This document shows positions 1-8,393 of a stretch of DNA of 64,000 nucleotides, piece after piece. Made by a program: the position numbers and the translations under genes. Below the pieces are notes generated by a model. It saw only the letters and a program-made list of their open reading frames with translations, searched no databases and was not told where the DNA came from. Source of the stretch: Arthrobacter alpinus (GTDB lineage Bacteria; Actinomycetota; Actinomycetes; Actinomycetales; Micrococcaceae); assembly GCF_900105965.1 (NCBI RefSeq), contig NZ_FNTV01000001.1:2604001-2668000 (forward strand), in the 5' to 3' direction. Positions within the stretch are counted from its first letter, which is position 1, and every line of letters starts with the position of its first letter.

Positions 1-250
1 CGAAATCCACGGCAAGCTGCTCTGTAGCGTCCGTGCAGTTATCTGCAATGACAATCACTCGGTCCGGACGGCGTGTTTGCTGTCCAAGCGATTCGAGCGT
101 CTCGATGATGGCTTCGGCTTCATTGTGCGCGGGGACCAGAACAGTCACTACTCCTCCACGGCCCCTATGGGCACCCTGGGAGATTTTCGCTATGGATTCC
201 TGCGACTCGATGGGGAGTTTCCCTGCGTCAATCGTGTTCTGGTGTCGCAT
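1..250 (-). CDS. Glycosyltransferase family 2, N-terminal part (cut by window edge)
   Basis: The minus strand from an ATG at 248-250, with GAGGA five bases upstream, is open to the edge (83 residues). Residues 36-46 read TVLVPAHNEAE, the opening strand and nucleotide-binding start of GT-A family 2 enzymes, and residues 65-74 read VIVIADNCTD, the second strand with the Asp-containing nucleotide-sugar loop. The family moves a sugar from an activated donor to a polysaccharide, lipid or protein. The first 30 residues are a polar leader without a membrane segment. Catalytic DxD and any membrane part lie outside the window, so the acceptor cannot be guessed. Confidence 0.85.
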   Translation of the reverse strand, partial: MRHQNTIDAGKLPIESQESIAKISQGAHRGRGGVVTVLVPAHNEAEAIIETLESLGQQTRRPDRVIVIADNCTDATEQLAVDF

Positions 251-341
251 CGGATTCCTCCCCGTGGTCTTGTTTCGCTGCCGTTTTCTACTTTGGCAGC
301 GGCAACTTAACCAACGGGCAAGAAACCGTCAGGAATGAAAC

Positions 342-374
342 AGGACTAGCTCAGGACTGGCTCAGGGATTGCTC
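342..374. repeat. Three tandem 11-bp direct repeats
   Basis: AGGACTAGCTC, AGGACTGGCTC and AGGGATTGCTC follow one another without a gap. The 11-bp period is about one helical turn, so equal faces of the DNA are presented three times. The array lies about 100 bases upstream of the glycosyltransferase start and just past the end of the DJ-1-like gene. It could be a protein-binding array or a chance duplication. Confidence 0.6.
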
Positions 375-408
375 AAGAAGGCACGGGATTACTCGATGGT
401 GGGCAGGA

Positions 409-963
409 CTATATAAACGCTGTGACCATGGCCTTCGTGAATGAGGATAGTCCCAGGCTCGATCTGCCGGTGACCAGCATCCATCCGTGGTCAGGGCAGA
501 ACCGGACCTCTTCGTCCATCCAGATTCCCCCTGCTTTCACGATCTCGGCCTCCATCCCGGGCCAGCTCGTCAGCACTTTTCCGGCTAGTACGCCGGCGTT
601 GACCAAGATCCCAGGACCATGCGAAATGGCTGCCACAGATTTGCCAGCCCGAACAAACTCGGCAACCGCACCAATCGCGTCCGGCTGCTCCCGTAAAGTA
701 ACTGAATTGTCCAACCCGCCTGGGAGCACCAATGCAGCGCACTCACCGATATTTAGCTCCTCGATGATGCTGTCGACGTGAATAGTCTCGCTGGTCCGGA
801 CTCCGCGATGGACGGCCTGAATTGGGCCGTGGCCGGTGGAAACGAGGATCGGATTTCCACCGGCTAGCTTGACGGCCCGCCACGGGTTCGCCAGCTGTGC
901 ATGTTCCACACCGAAAGGAGCCACAAGAAAAGCTATCTTCTTGCCGCTCAGTTCATGAGACAT
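409..963 (-). CDS. DJ-1/PfpI-family protein with nucleophile Cys replaced by Ser
   Basis: 184 residues with the class I glutamine-amidotransferase-like fold: KKIAFLVAPFGVEHAQL at the N-terminus, LVLPGGLDN near residue 80, and the nucleophile elbow AAISHGPGIL at 111-120. In this family (PfpI, YhbO, Hsp31-type proteins) the elbow is normally AxCHGP, where Cys acts in peptidase, glyoxalase or deglycase chemistry. Here the codon is TCG, Ser114, while the following His is kept. The start at 963 is preferred over one six codons earlier because GGGAGG sits six bases upstream. The neighbours are small stress-type genes on the same strand. It may be a non-catalytic or serine-dependent member. Confidence 0.9.
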   Translation of the reverse strand: MSHELSGKKIAFLVAPFGVEHAQLANPWRAVKLAGGNPILVSTGHGPIQAVHRGVRTSETIHVDSIIEELNIGECAALVLPGGLDNSVTLREQPDAIGAVAEFVRAGKSVAAISHGPGILVNAGVLAGKVLTSWPGMEAEIVKAGGIWMDEEVRFCPDHGWMLVTGRSSLGLSSFTKAMVTAFI

Positions 964-1065
964 CGAACGCCTCCCTTCCATCCTGAACGTTTCTCAACGC
1001 CAATTCACATCAACCCACCATCCCTTGTCGAGACTGGCGGCAGGTATTGTTCCGTCGCGCTGTTG

Positions 1066-1443
1066 CTAGACCGGACGGCTGCTGGGCGGTTCGTCTATGG
1101 CCGACCGGTCTGCGTCACCGAACACGGCACCGAGTCCTTTGGAATCCGCGGTTGCTTCACCTTGGGGAATGGCCTCGCCGTGTCCGCGCGAATTTTCAGC
1201 TTCCGCCGTGGTGCTCCTGCCCAGGTCCGCAAATGTTTGGCCACCCGTGCGACGCCAGCTGACGTGAACCTTGGCCGAGCCGTCTTCAGGCGTTTCCACC
1301 AGAGTCTCGATCTCGTCATCGGGCGCGCCCATGTCCCGCAGCTTCTGTTGATATGAGAGGAGAAGTTCGGCGAGGTTCTCCGGGTTCCATTCACCCTCCG
1401 GCATGCGTGTTGATATTTCCACTGGTTCATTGGTGCTGCTCAT
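1066..1443 (-). CDS. Hypothetical acidic protein
   Basis: 125 residues, ATG preceded by AGGAGGATGAG, so translation is well supported. The N-terminal half (PEGEWNPENLAELLLSYQQK) looks folded with an amphipathic helix; residues 80-125 are rich in Gly, Ala, Asp and Ser and probably disordered. No signal peptide or membrane segment. I do not recognise a family. It lies in a same-strand run of small genes (DJ-1-like, Rho-N, DUF892), suggesting co-expression under stress, which is inference only. Confidence 0.6.
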   Translation of the reverse strand: MSSTNEPVEISTRMPEGEWNPENLAELLLSYQQKLRDMGAPDDEIETLVETPEDGSAKVHVSWRRTGGQTFADLGRSTTAEAENSRGHGEAIPQGEATADSKGLGAVFGDADRSAIDEPPSSRPV

Positions 1444-1495
1444 CTCATCCTCCTGATGGGGCGGGCTTATTCTGGTTGCACAATGAGCGGATCAG

Positions 1496-1762
1496 CTATG
1501 AATTCCGCAAGGACTTGATCAGCTCGTCCTTGCGCTTCCTCGAATATCCCCTCAGTCCAATCTCCTTGGCCTTATCCTTCAGTTCTGCCACGGTCCATTC
1601 TTCATACGCCTGTGACTGGCCTCCTCTGCGTCCCACTGCCGAGCGGCCCTCCTTCGCGGCCGCGTTGGAGATCCTGGCCGCTTTTTGGGCCGATGCGCCG
1701 TCGTCCCGGAGCGATTCATACAGCTGGGGGTCCTTCAAACTTGGATTCTTTTTCTCAGGCAA
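1496..1762 (-). CDS. Small basic protein with Rho-N/SAP-like C-terminal motif
   Basis: 88 residues. The N-terminal half (KKNPSLKDPQLYESLRDDGA) is a short conserved-looking segment found in small actinobacterial proteins, and the C-terminal third reads WTVAELKDKAKEIGLRGYSR followed by a KRKDELIKSL helix, the helix-turn-helix pattern of Rho termination factor N-terminal/SAP-like domains that bind nucleic acid. The start has AAAGGA upstream. Function is unknown; nucleic-acid binding is inferred from the motif. It is transcribed with the neighbouring stress-type genes. Confidence 0.75.
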   Translation of the reverse strand: MPEKKNPSLKDPQLYESLRDDGASAQKAARISNAAAKEGRSAVGRRGGQSQAYEEWTVAELKDKAKEIGLRGYSRKRKDELIKSLRNS

Positions 1763-1802
1763 AGTTCACATCCTTTCCTTGCATGGCCGATAACGAGGTT
1801 GG

Positions 1803-2366
1803 CTAGATGCTCCCCGGCGGCAAGTATGGTGGCACCTCTATTTCAGGCGCAGGCGAAGCAGCGGTATCCGCTTGAGCCGCGGCGTCTTCTCGGGCAATGG
1901 CTTCGGTGGCCGCGAGGAGCTTGCCGATCATCGACTTTTCCTGGAGCAGGTTCTGGTTCAACAGTTCAGCTACTCCTGCCACACCTCGCGCCTTCGCCTG
2001 AAGGATGAGGGTTTCGTAGACGGCCACTTCATAGTGTTCGGTCTCGATGGCCCCGGAAAGTACGACGCCGTCTGCAAGGGAGCTGTCAACCTTGCCCAGG
2101 AGGGACTTGAGTTCCTTCGCCAAACCCTTGGTGGTGGGAGACGGTGACCTACCGGCTTCAGTACTCAATAGTGCAAAGCACTGATGCAAATTCTCGATTT
2201 GCTGCCTTGTTTCATGCGTGTGCTCCTGAAACAGCTCCTTTACTTCGCTTCGCATGGCGGCTTTTCTCATGTCGTGAAGCAGTTCCTGGGAATCGTGCTC
2301 CATGGTCAGCGCCAGCCCGAGCTTGAATCGGAAAATTTCTTCGGCAGTGTTGAAATGTTCAAACAT
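1803..2366 (-). CDS. DUF892 (YciE/YciF-like) ferritin-like protein
   Basis: 187 residues, ATG with GGAGG upstream. Mostly alpha-helical, with the ferritin-like four-helix pattern of YciE/YciF proteins: HDSQELLHDMRKAAMRSEVK, then EHTHETRQQIENLHQCFALL, then AIETEHYEVAVYETLILQAK. The paired E/H residues (EHTHETRQQIE, ETEHYE) are the usual positions of the ferritin-like metal or structural ligands. Such proteins accumulate under osmotic and stationary-phase stress in other bacteria; the biochemical role is unknown. The tail from about residue 160 is Ala/Pro-rich and likely flexible. Confidence 0.85.
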   Translation of the reverse strand: MFEHFNTAEEIFRFKLGLALTMEHDSQELLHDMRKAAMRSEVKELFQEHTHETRQQIENLHQCFALLSTEAGRSPSPTTKGLAKELKSLLGKVDSSLADGVVLSGAIETEHYEVAVYETLILQAKARGVAGVAELLNQNLLQEKSMIGKLLAATEAIAREDAAAQADTAASPAPEIEVPPYLPPGSI

Positions 2367-2708
2367 GGTTTGTCCTCCGCGTTCGCGTTGGGAAACTTGG
2401 TGAAACTTTCATTCCGTTCAGTGATGGGCAATGCCAGAACCACGGATTCGCCGCGACAAGCACGGCGGCGGCTGGTTCACCTACCAATTCGACTCTAGCG
2501 AGGACTCACGGGAATTTCCATGGTGCTCTGAACACCGATGAATAGTGCTCTCATTGCTGCCACCAGCTGTCCCAACAATGAGCTGTTGGACGTGCAACAA
2601 CTCGCTCGCTAGCATGGAATTATGCCCAGTGCAGGCGGTCACAAACTATGCACCGAGTTCTTTCCCGATCTAGCCACAGCGTACGAAAACCGACGAGAGG
2701 CAAGAGAA
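2367..2708. other. Intergenic region between DUF892 gene and proline-rich ORF
   Basis: 342 bases divergent between two small genes, so it should hold both promoters. I see no strong hairpin, RNA gene or long open frame with a plausible start. Nothing further can be assigned. Confidence 0.4.
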
Positions 2709-2897
2709 ATGAACGAGCACGAACCTGCGGAACCACAGCCGGTGGTTCCCGAACCATTCCCGTCAAGTCCCGAACCGGGCGATCCCCCAGTACCGGCTGA
2801 CCCTGACCAACCGGACCAACCCATCCCCCCGGTCCCCCAGCCGCACAAGCCCATCAACCCTGACCCGTTCTTCCCGCCAGCCCCTCTTGTCATTTAG
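2709..2897 (+). CDS. Small proline-rich hypothetical protein
   Basis: 62 residues from the ATG at 2709, with AGAGGCAAGAGA upstream. Almost the whole chain is Pro, Glu, Asp and Gln in PxP repeats (PDQPDQPIPPVPQP), so it is an extended acidic polypeptide with no signal peptide or membrane span. It could be a real small protein or a chance GC-rich frame; the start signal and plus-strand isolation between minus-strand genes give limited support. No family recognised. The frame is open further upstream to 2622 but without a better start. Confidence 0.4.
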   Translation: MNEHEPAEPQPVVPEPFPSSPEPGDPPVPADPDQPDQPIPPVPQPHKPINPDPFFPPAPLVI

Positions 2898-2924
2898 ACC
2901 TGGAACCTTCTTCGCTGGCTGCAA

Positions 2925-4079
2925 TCAGCGCAACGGGCCACTCTTCAGAGGTCTGGGATCGTTCGGGCCAAGATGGCCGGCAACGGGTTCGTGTGCCGAG
3001 GAACTATTCTTGATGGCGCGGAACAGATACGCAGCAAGCCCTTGCTGACCACCGTGAGTGAAGGCACGTCGCTGGCGATCCGCGCCGGTTCCCACGAGGA
3101 GTAGTTGCTCTGTTAATGCCGTGACAGTGGCTAGGTCGCCAGCGGCCTCCAAGGCCCGATGGGTTTCATCCAGCAAAGACTGCACCACCTCCGGCGCTGG
3201 TGCCAGCCTGTTCACACAAGGGTCAACCAAGTCGCGGGCAAGTCCATGGCGAGCCGCGTGCCACAAGGCTGCATCCAACAGCTCCGGGCCGGCCGAAGCT
3301 GGCGTTGGCTGCGTCATGGAAGTCATCACCAGTGCGCGTCCCAGCAGTGCAAGCAACAGCGTGGTGGAAGGCTCCAATTGAGCATCTGTAACGCGAATTT
3401 CCAGTGTGGGGTGACGGGCAGAGAGCCGCGCCGACCACGAAATGGATCCTTTGTCCATGGTCGCTCCGATGCCAATGAGCGCTTGAGTTCTGTTTCTGTA
3501 GTCGGCGGCATCGACGAATTCGGGCGGGCATCCTGCCGTGGTCCACCGCCGGTACTGAATGGCACGCCAACTGCAAAAGGCTGTGTCACGGCCACACCAA
3601 AACGGCGAATTGGCCGACATCGCCAACAAAACTGGCAGCCACCGGCGCAGGTAGTTCAATGCCACCACACCTTCGTCTTGGCTGGGGATGCCAACATGGA
3701 TGTGGAGGCCATTGATGTAATGTTCGAACGCCAATAATCCGATGCTGTCCGCAATCCCTGCGTATCGATTGGTCCCCGTCACCGTTTCATGTGCCGACTT
3801 CATGAATGGTGTACCAACCCCGGCCACCAACACCCCGCGTTCCTCAGCGCATTCAGCCAAGGCTGTCCGAAACCCCCAAAGCGCCTGGGCCGCCTGCTGA
3901 AAGTTCGAGAATATTGGCGAGGAGTATTCCACTTGAGAGAGCAGGAACTCACCATGAACGAGCCCAGGACCAATATTGAATTCTTCGAGCTCCCGCTGAA
4001 TATCCGCCGCGACAGGAACGGGCACCAGGGTCTCCCGGTCAAGAAAAATGAACTCTTCCTCAACTCCAAAAGTTAACAT
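2925..4079 (-). CDS. YbdK-type carboxylate-amine ligase (GCS2 family)
   Basis: 384 residues, the usual length for the family. It opens with TFGVEEEFIFLD, the glutamate-cysteine ligase type 2 signature with the metal-binding Glu cluster, followed by HGEFLLSQVEYSS and HIHVGIPSQDEGV, also typical. Members form amide bonds between a carboxylate (often glutamate) and an amine using ATP; YbdK-like members have weak glutamate-cysteine ligase activity and unclear natural substrates. No mycothiol or ergothioneine gene is adjacent, so the substrate is not assigned. Cytoplasmic. Codon 1 ATG at 4079 starts directly on the conserved domain. Confidence 0.88.
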   Translation of the reverse strand: MLTFGVEEEFIFLDRETLVPVPVAADIQRELEEFNIGPGLVHGEFLLSQVEYSSPIFSNFQQAAQALWGFRTALAECAEERGVLVAGVGTPFMKSAHETVTGTNRYAGIADSIGLLAFEHYINGLHIHVGIPSQDEGVVALNYLRRWLPVLLAMSANSPFWCGRDTAFCSWRAIQYRRWTTAGCPPEFVDAADYRNRTQALIGIGATMDKGSISWSARLSARHPTLEIRVTDAQLEPSTTLLLALLGRALVMTSMTQPTPASAGPELLDAALWHAARHGLARDLVDPCVNRLAPAPEVVQSLLDETHRALEAAGDLATVTALTEQLLLVGTGADRQRRAFTHGGQQGLAAYLFRAIKNSSSAHEPVAGHLGPNDPRPLKSGPLR

Positions 4080-4152
4080 TCTCCACGCCTACTTCCGTCG
4101 ATCGATCTCAGGGAAGCTATGGAATTCTCAACTGCCTCCGTCCGACAGCCAG

Positions 4153-4410
4153 TTACCCGGATGCCCCGACTCCAGGTAGGTGTACGCCTGTGAACGCCAT
4201 GACGGCTTCCACGGAGACATCGTGGGCATAGTACGACTCGCACTTGCCGCAGCTATAGTCCACTGCCATCCAGCCGTCCCTCTTGGACGAGAGCGCCTGA
4301 ATTGATTCCATAGTCAGGTACTCTGCGGTGTTGCACTCCGAACAGTGGATCTCCGGTGCTGGTGCTTGGAGAATTTTCTCGGCGTCACCAAAAGTGGGGC
4401 CGGTTTTCAT
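4153..4410 (-). CDS. Small zinc-ribbon-like hypothetical protein
   Basis: 85 residues with two CxxC pairs, CSEC at 23-26 and CGKC at 54-57, spaced like a zinc ribbon. The ATG is preceded by GGAGAGCC. Between the knuckles lies an aromatic beta-type segment (RDGWMAVDYS). No enzyme motif. Probably a structural zinc-binding protein; function unknown. Upstream on the same strand are about 280 bases without a gene. Confidence 0.65.
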   Translation of the reverse strand: MKTGPTFGDAEKILQAPAPEIHCSECNTAEYLTMESIQALSSKRDGWMAVDYSCGKCESYYAHDVSVEAVMAFTGVHLPGVGASG

Positions 4411-4639
4411 GGCAGGCTCTCCTCACTCAGATCGCTATGCAGATATGGCAGTGACCTGGGCCACACATCAACGTGCATGCGCCGATAGAACTGATCAGCA
4501 GATGATGAGATGAATATTAAGCCGATTCCCAACCCCTGTCCACAAGAATCTCACCGGGCTTGAGCGGCCCGAGAGAGTTCCTCTGCTTCTGGGCAACACC
4601 GTATCCGGTGTTGTGAACGCAGCTGGCGAAAGTGGTTTA

Positions 4640-4674
4640 ACAACGGGGCCGCGCTCGATGCGCAGCCCCGTTGT
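4640..4674. terminator. Hairpin terminator downstream of the SDR gene
   Basis: ACAACGGGGC (4640-4649) pairs perfectly with GCCCCGTTGT (4665-4674) over a 15-base loop. It lies 15 bases past the stop of the minus-strand SDR gene and is flanked by T-rich sequence on that strand. Confidence 0.75.
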
Positions 4675-4688
4675 TGTCATTTCAGCGT

Positions 4689-5402
4689 TTACGCGCCCGT
4701 GGCAGCTAGCTGCGGGTAGAGCTTTTCGATGGGGGCGCTCAGGCCGGCCTTGAGGTTGACGGAAGTGTCGTCAGCCAACACCTCGTATTCCCCCGCCTCG
4801 ACGGCGTCGAACACTGCGTGAACCAGCTCCGCCGGGTCCTTCTTCGGATCGTTGGAGTGGGCGGCCATGGGCGTGTCTACATAGGCGACGTGCACTCCCA
4901 TCACGTGAACGCCGGCCGGCGCCAGCTCCAGGCGCAGGGAGTTAGTTGCCGACCACAGGGCCGCCTTCGTGGCGCTGTAAATCCCGGCGACGGCGTACCA
5001 GCTCAGCGCCGAGTGGATATCGATGATCACGGCTCCGGTCTTGCCCGAGAGGATCGGCACGAATGCGCGGGCCAAGAAGAGCGGGCCAAAAAAGTTCGTT
5101 TCAACGTTGGCCCGGATTTCCTCCTCCGTGTGGCTCAGAATCCCGGGTGTGGGTGTGGAGGCTCCGGCGTTGTTGATCAACACCGTCACATCCCCTGCTG
5201 CCTCGACCGCGGCCTGAATCGACGCCGAATCGGTGACGTCCAGGGTCAGCGGCACAATCCGCTCGTCATCCCACGCACGCGGGGTGCGGGCGGAGGCATA
5301 GACCTTGGCAGCACCACGGGCTAGGGCTTGATGGACAAAGTGAGTGCCGATGCCACCGTTTGCTCCGGTGACAAGGACAACTGCTCCCTTAAGTGAGGGC
5401 AT
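4689..5402 (-). CDS. Short-chain dehydrogenase/reductase
   Basis: 237 residues, classical SDR. The cofactor loop GANGGIGTHF is at 14-23, the NNAG stabilising motif follows at about 97 (LINNAGAS), and the catalytic Ser-Tyr-Lys set is visible as SALSWYAVAGIYSATKAAL. It reduces or oxidises a carbonyl/alcohol with NAD(P)H; the substrate is not readable. It follows the Old Yellow Enzyme gene by 31 bases on the same strand, so the two reductases are probably one unit controlled by the divergent TetR. A hairpin terminator lies just past its stop. Confidence 0.92.
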   Translation of the reverse strand: MPSLKGAVVLVTGANGGIGTHFVHQALARGAAKVYASARTPRAWDDERIVPLTLDVTDSASIQAAVEAAGDVTVLINNAGASTPTPGILSHTEEEIRANVETNFFGPLFLARAFVPILSGKTGAVIIDIHSALSWYAVAGIYSATKAALWSATNSLRLELAPAGVHVMGVHVAYVDTPMAAHSNDPKKDPAELVHAVFDAVEAGEYEVLADDTSVNLKAGLSAPIEKLYPQLAATGA

Positions 5403-5433
5403 GGAATTTCCTACTTTCTGAATTTAAGGGATA

Positions 5434-6510
5434 TTAGGCGTTAGCCAGGACGGGGTAATCGGTGTATCCGGACGCGCCGCCAGCATAGATCGTGGCAGGG
5501 TCCAACTCGTTCATGGGAGCTTGGGCACGCAGGCGCTCGACGACGTCGGGGTTGGCCAGTGCCATCCGGCCCACAGGAGCAATGTCGGCAAAGCCGGCGT
5601 CGATGTCGGCGGCAATCTGCTCGCGGGTGCGGCCATAGCGGACCACCAGCACCGCCGTCGGCCATACCTCACGGAAGGACTGCAACAACTCATCGTCACC
5701 GACGTGGTGCAGGTGCAGATAAGCCAAGTTCAGGCCGGCCAGCTCACCGACCAAGTGTCCATACTGCGCCCGCACATCGGCAACTTCACCTTCATTGATG
5801 CCGCCCAACAGCATTGACGGTGACAGGCGGATGCCGACACGGTCAGCGCCGATCTCCTGCGCCACGGCACGGGCCACCTCAATGACAAAGCGGGAGCGGT
5901 TCTCCACCGATCCGCCATAGGCATCGGTGCGGTGGTTCGCGTTCGGTGAAAGGAACTGGTGCAGCAGGTACCCGTTCGCACCATGGATCTCCACGCCGTC
6001 GGCACCGGCAGCAATCGCGGACGCAGCGGCGTGAACAAACTCGGCGATTGTGGCCCGAATATCCTCGATGCTCAGTTCACGCGGTACCGGCGTCTGCTGC
6101 TGTCCACTCGGGGTCGCAATGTCCACGCCGGCTGAAATGGCCGACGGCGCTACCGGCTGACGATGATGCGGGGTGTTGTCCGGGTGCGAGTTCCGGCCCG
6201 CGTGCATCAGCTGGATGAACAACGATCCGCCACCGGCATGCACGGCATCGGCGACGTTCCGCCACCCTGCAATGTGCTCCGGTGTATAGATGCCGGGCGT
6301 GTTCACATACCCCTGCCCATCGGCCGAGGGTTGGGCACCTTCGGTGATCAACAGCCCCAGGGATGAGCGCTGGCCGTAGTATTCGGCGACAAGATCGCCG
6401 GGGGTACCGTCAGCGTGAGCCCTGTTACGGGTCATCGGTGCCAGTGCGAGCCGGTGTGAAAGCTCTACACGGCCCAGGGTGAATGGTTGCCACAGAGAAG
6501 ACAAAGTCAT
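5434..6510 (-). CDS. Old Yellow Enzyme-family alkene reductase (NemA-like)
   Basis: 358 residues. FMN-dependent TIM barrel with the family hallmarks: LAPMTRNRA at the N-terminus, HAGRNSHPDN, the substrate-binding HGANGYLLHQFLSPNANHRT segment, then AYGGSVENRSRF. Such enzymes reduce activated C=C bonds or nitro groups, often to remove electrophiles. The start at 6510 is chosen for AGAAGGAAC eight bases upstream; an earlier in-frame codon adds 11 unconserved residues. Divergent from a TetR-family gene, the same arrangement as nemR-nemA, so induction by an electrophile is a reasonable inference. Confidence 0.93.
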   Translation of the reverse strand: MTLSSLWQPFTLGRVELSHRLALAPMTRNRAHADGTPGDLVAEYYGQRSSLGLLITEGAQPSADGQGYVNTPGIYTPEHIAGWRNVADAVHAGGGSLFIQLMHAGRNSHPDNTPHHRQPVAPSAISAGVDIATPSGQQQTPVPRELSIEDIRATIAEFVHAAASAIAAGADGVEIHGANGYLLHQFLSPNANHRTDAYGGSVENRSRFVIEVARAVAQEIGADRVGIRLSPSMLLGGINEGEVADVRAQYGHLVGELAGLNLAYLHLHHVGDDELLQSFREVWPTAVLVVRYGRTREQIAADIDAGFADIAPVGRMALANPDVVERLRAQAPMNELDPATIYAGGASGYTDYPVLANA

Positions 6511-6633
6511 GGGGAAAATGTTCCTTCTATAGAGGGAGGGCACTGCGTCGGCGCTACGGTCCGCGAAGCTGGGAGCTCCGGGCCGTCATGGGAGAATGAG
6601 TTGACCCAGATCCGATCCCAAACAGTACCGACT

Positions 6634-6651
6634 ACACTCATAACTGAGTGT
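6634..6651. promoter_or_regulatory. Palindromic operator, probable TetR site
   Basis: ACACTCA-TAAC-TGAGTGT is a perfect 7-bp inverted repeat with a 4-base centre, 30 bases before the TetR start and about 125 bases before the divergent alkene reductase start. Size and placement fit a TetR dimer site controlling both directions. Confidence 0.75.
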
Positions 6652-6680
6652 GATCAGACTTTATTCCTGAAGGGACCATC

Positions 6681-7286
6681 GTGCCAGAAACTTCCCCGCC
6701 CCTCGGACGACGCGAACGGAACAAGCAAGCCAAGCTGGACCGCATCGTGGCAGCCGCTGGCGAGCTCTTTTCCGAATATGGGGTCGACGATGTCACCACA
6801 CAGCAAATTGCCGACAAAGCCGACATCGGAGCAGGCACTCTTTTCCTCTACGCCAAATCCAAGGGTGAGCTGCTCCTGATGGTGCAAAACTCCAGCTACG
6901 CCGATTCACTCGAACGGGGCAGGGCTGCCGCGGAGAAGACTCCCGACATGCTCCAAGCCGTTATGGCGATCCTCACCGAAGTGGTCCACTGCAACCGAAC
7001 CCAGGTCGACAACGGCCGGACCTACCTTCGCGAAATGGTCTTTGGCGACCCGGAGGAACCACACCGGCGCGAAGCGCTCGGCCTCTCGTTTCAGACCGAG
7101 GAGGCCGTCGCCGCGGTACTGCAACGGGATCAGCGCATCAATTCCGGGCAAGCCGCAACACGCGCGAAGGTTGTCTCCGCCATTATGTTCCTCACCATGT
7201 CCGCCACGGGAAACGCCGCAAAGACCATCGAGGAACTGCTGATCGAGATCAGAACCCAGATCCAGGTCCTGCTGCCTACAGCCTGA
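6681..7286 (+). CDS. TetR/AcrR-family transcriptional regulator
   Basis: 201 residues from a GTG with GAAGGGA upstream. The N-terminal helix-turn-helix runs about residues 10-60 (LDRIVAAAGELFSEYGVDDV, TTQQIADKADIGAGTLFLYA), a textbook TetR DNA-binding domain; the helical C-terminal ligand domain is variable. It likely represses itself and the divergent OYE-SDR pair through the palindrome at 6634-6651. Its last 11 bases overlap the convergent methyltransferase gene. Confidence 0.93.
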   Translation: MPETSPPLGRRERNKQAKLDRIVAAAGELFSEYGVDDVTTQQIADKADIGAGTLFLYAKSKGELLLMVQNSSYADSLERGRAAAEKTPDMLQAVMAILTEVVHCNRTQVDNGRTYLREMVFGDPEEPHRREALGLSFQTEEAVAAVLQRDQRINSGQAATRAKVVSAIMFLTMSATGNAAKTIEELLIEIRTQIQVLLPTA

Positions 7287-8250
7287 TCCCCACTTCGCGA
7301 CCAAAAGCATTGGCGACGGCAGCTATGTCCCGAGGCGTCGTTCGGCAACACCCTCCAACAAGCCGGGCACCAGCGTCCCTCCACGAGCCTGATAGTTCTG
7401 CGAGGCTCTGGGTTCGGGCGCCTTCTGCGCCGTCCGCCGCAGGGGCCGGCCCCCACGTCTTGCTTGTCGGGTCATAGCTTTCGCCCGAATTTGGATACGC
7501 AATCAACGGCAGGCGGGTAGCTCTGGCCAGTGCTTCCAAGGCTGGTGAAACCAACTCCAGCGGCACGCAGTTCACACCTATGGCCGCCACATGGGAATAC
7601 CCCTCACAGAGACTGGCAACCTCGGCCAAGGGTGTGCCATCGCTAATATGACCGCCATCGCCGAGCGTGAACGAGAACCAAGACTCAACGCCATACTCTT
7701 CCACCAGTTCCAACAAGGCCTTGGCCTCCGAAAGCGATGGCAGAGTCTCGCAGGCTAAAAGGTCCACGCCAGCGCCTACCAAGGCTGCGATCCGAGGCCT
7801 GTGAAAGTTCTTAAACTCGTCCTCCCCCAGGATGTAGTCGCCCCGGTACTCCGATCCGTCGGCGAGAAATGCGCCATAGGGACCAACCGAGCCGGCAACC
7901 AGCAACGGGGTCACCTGGGGATTCTCAGCCAGAAACTCACCTCGGGCTTCCTGCGCCAGTTGCACACTCAAGGCCACCAACTCCAGGGCTTCCTCCTCTA
8001 GGATGCCTCGTTGCGCAAACCCCTGGGGCGTGGCCTGGTAACTCGCAGTGATGGCTATCTGGGCTCCGGCGGCAAAGTAGTCGCGATGAACCCGCTTGAT
8101 CAATTCCGGCTGCTCCAAGAGAACTTTGGCTGACCAGAGCGAATCATCCAGGTCGCACCCATGCGTTTCCAGTTCCGTGGCCAAGGCCCCATCCACGGTC
8201 AGATCGGCGCCGACAAGGAGCATACGGGAAAGCAAGTTGTTGAGCGGCAT
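7276..8250 (-). CDS. mmuM: Homocysteine S-methyltransferase
   Basis: 324 residues. Homocysteine-binding domain with VDGALATELE at the N-terminus and the three zinc cysteines: GVNC near residue 223 and GGCC near 300 (VGGCCRTTP). It transfers a methyl group, typically from S-methylmethionine or S-adenosylmethionine, to homocysteine to make methionine. No S-methylmethionine permease is adjacent. The ATG has CTGGAG upstream. It faces the divergent unknown-cyclase operon across 143 bases and overlaps the TetR gene at its 3' end. Confidence 0.92.
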   Translation of the reverse strand: MPLNNLLSRMLLVGADLTVDGALATELETHGCDLDDSLWSAKVLLEQPELIKRVHRDYFAAGAQIAITASYQATPQGFAQRGILEEEALELVALSVQLAQEARGEFLAENPQVTPLLVAGSVGPYGAFLADGSEYRGDYILGEDEFKNFHRPRIAALVGAGVDLLACETLPSLSEAKALLELVEEYGVESWFSFTLGDGGHISDGTPLAEVASLCEGYSHVAAIGVNCVPLELVSPALEALARATRLPLIAYPNSGESYDPTSKTWGPAPAADGAEGARTQSLAELSGSWRDAGARLVGGCCRTTPRDIAAVANAFGREVGIRL

Positions 8251-8393
8251 GATGTGATCTCCAGGCTTTTTGGCTCTTCGCCAAAGTTGTTCGTGATCTT
8301 TATAAGCAAGTTTTCATGCTTGTAATGATTATCACAGTGTGTCACTATGGCAGTCAAGCAATCCAGCGAGAACCTTAAGGAAGAGGCATCCCT

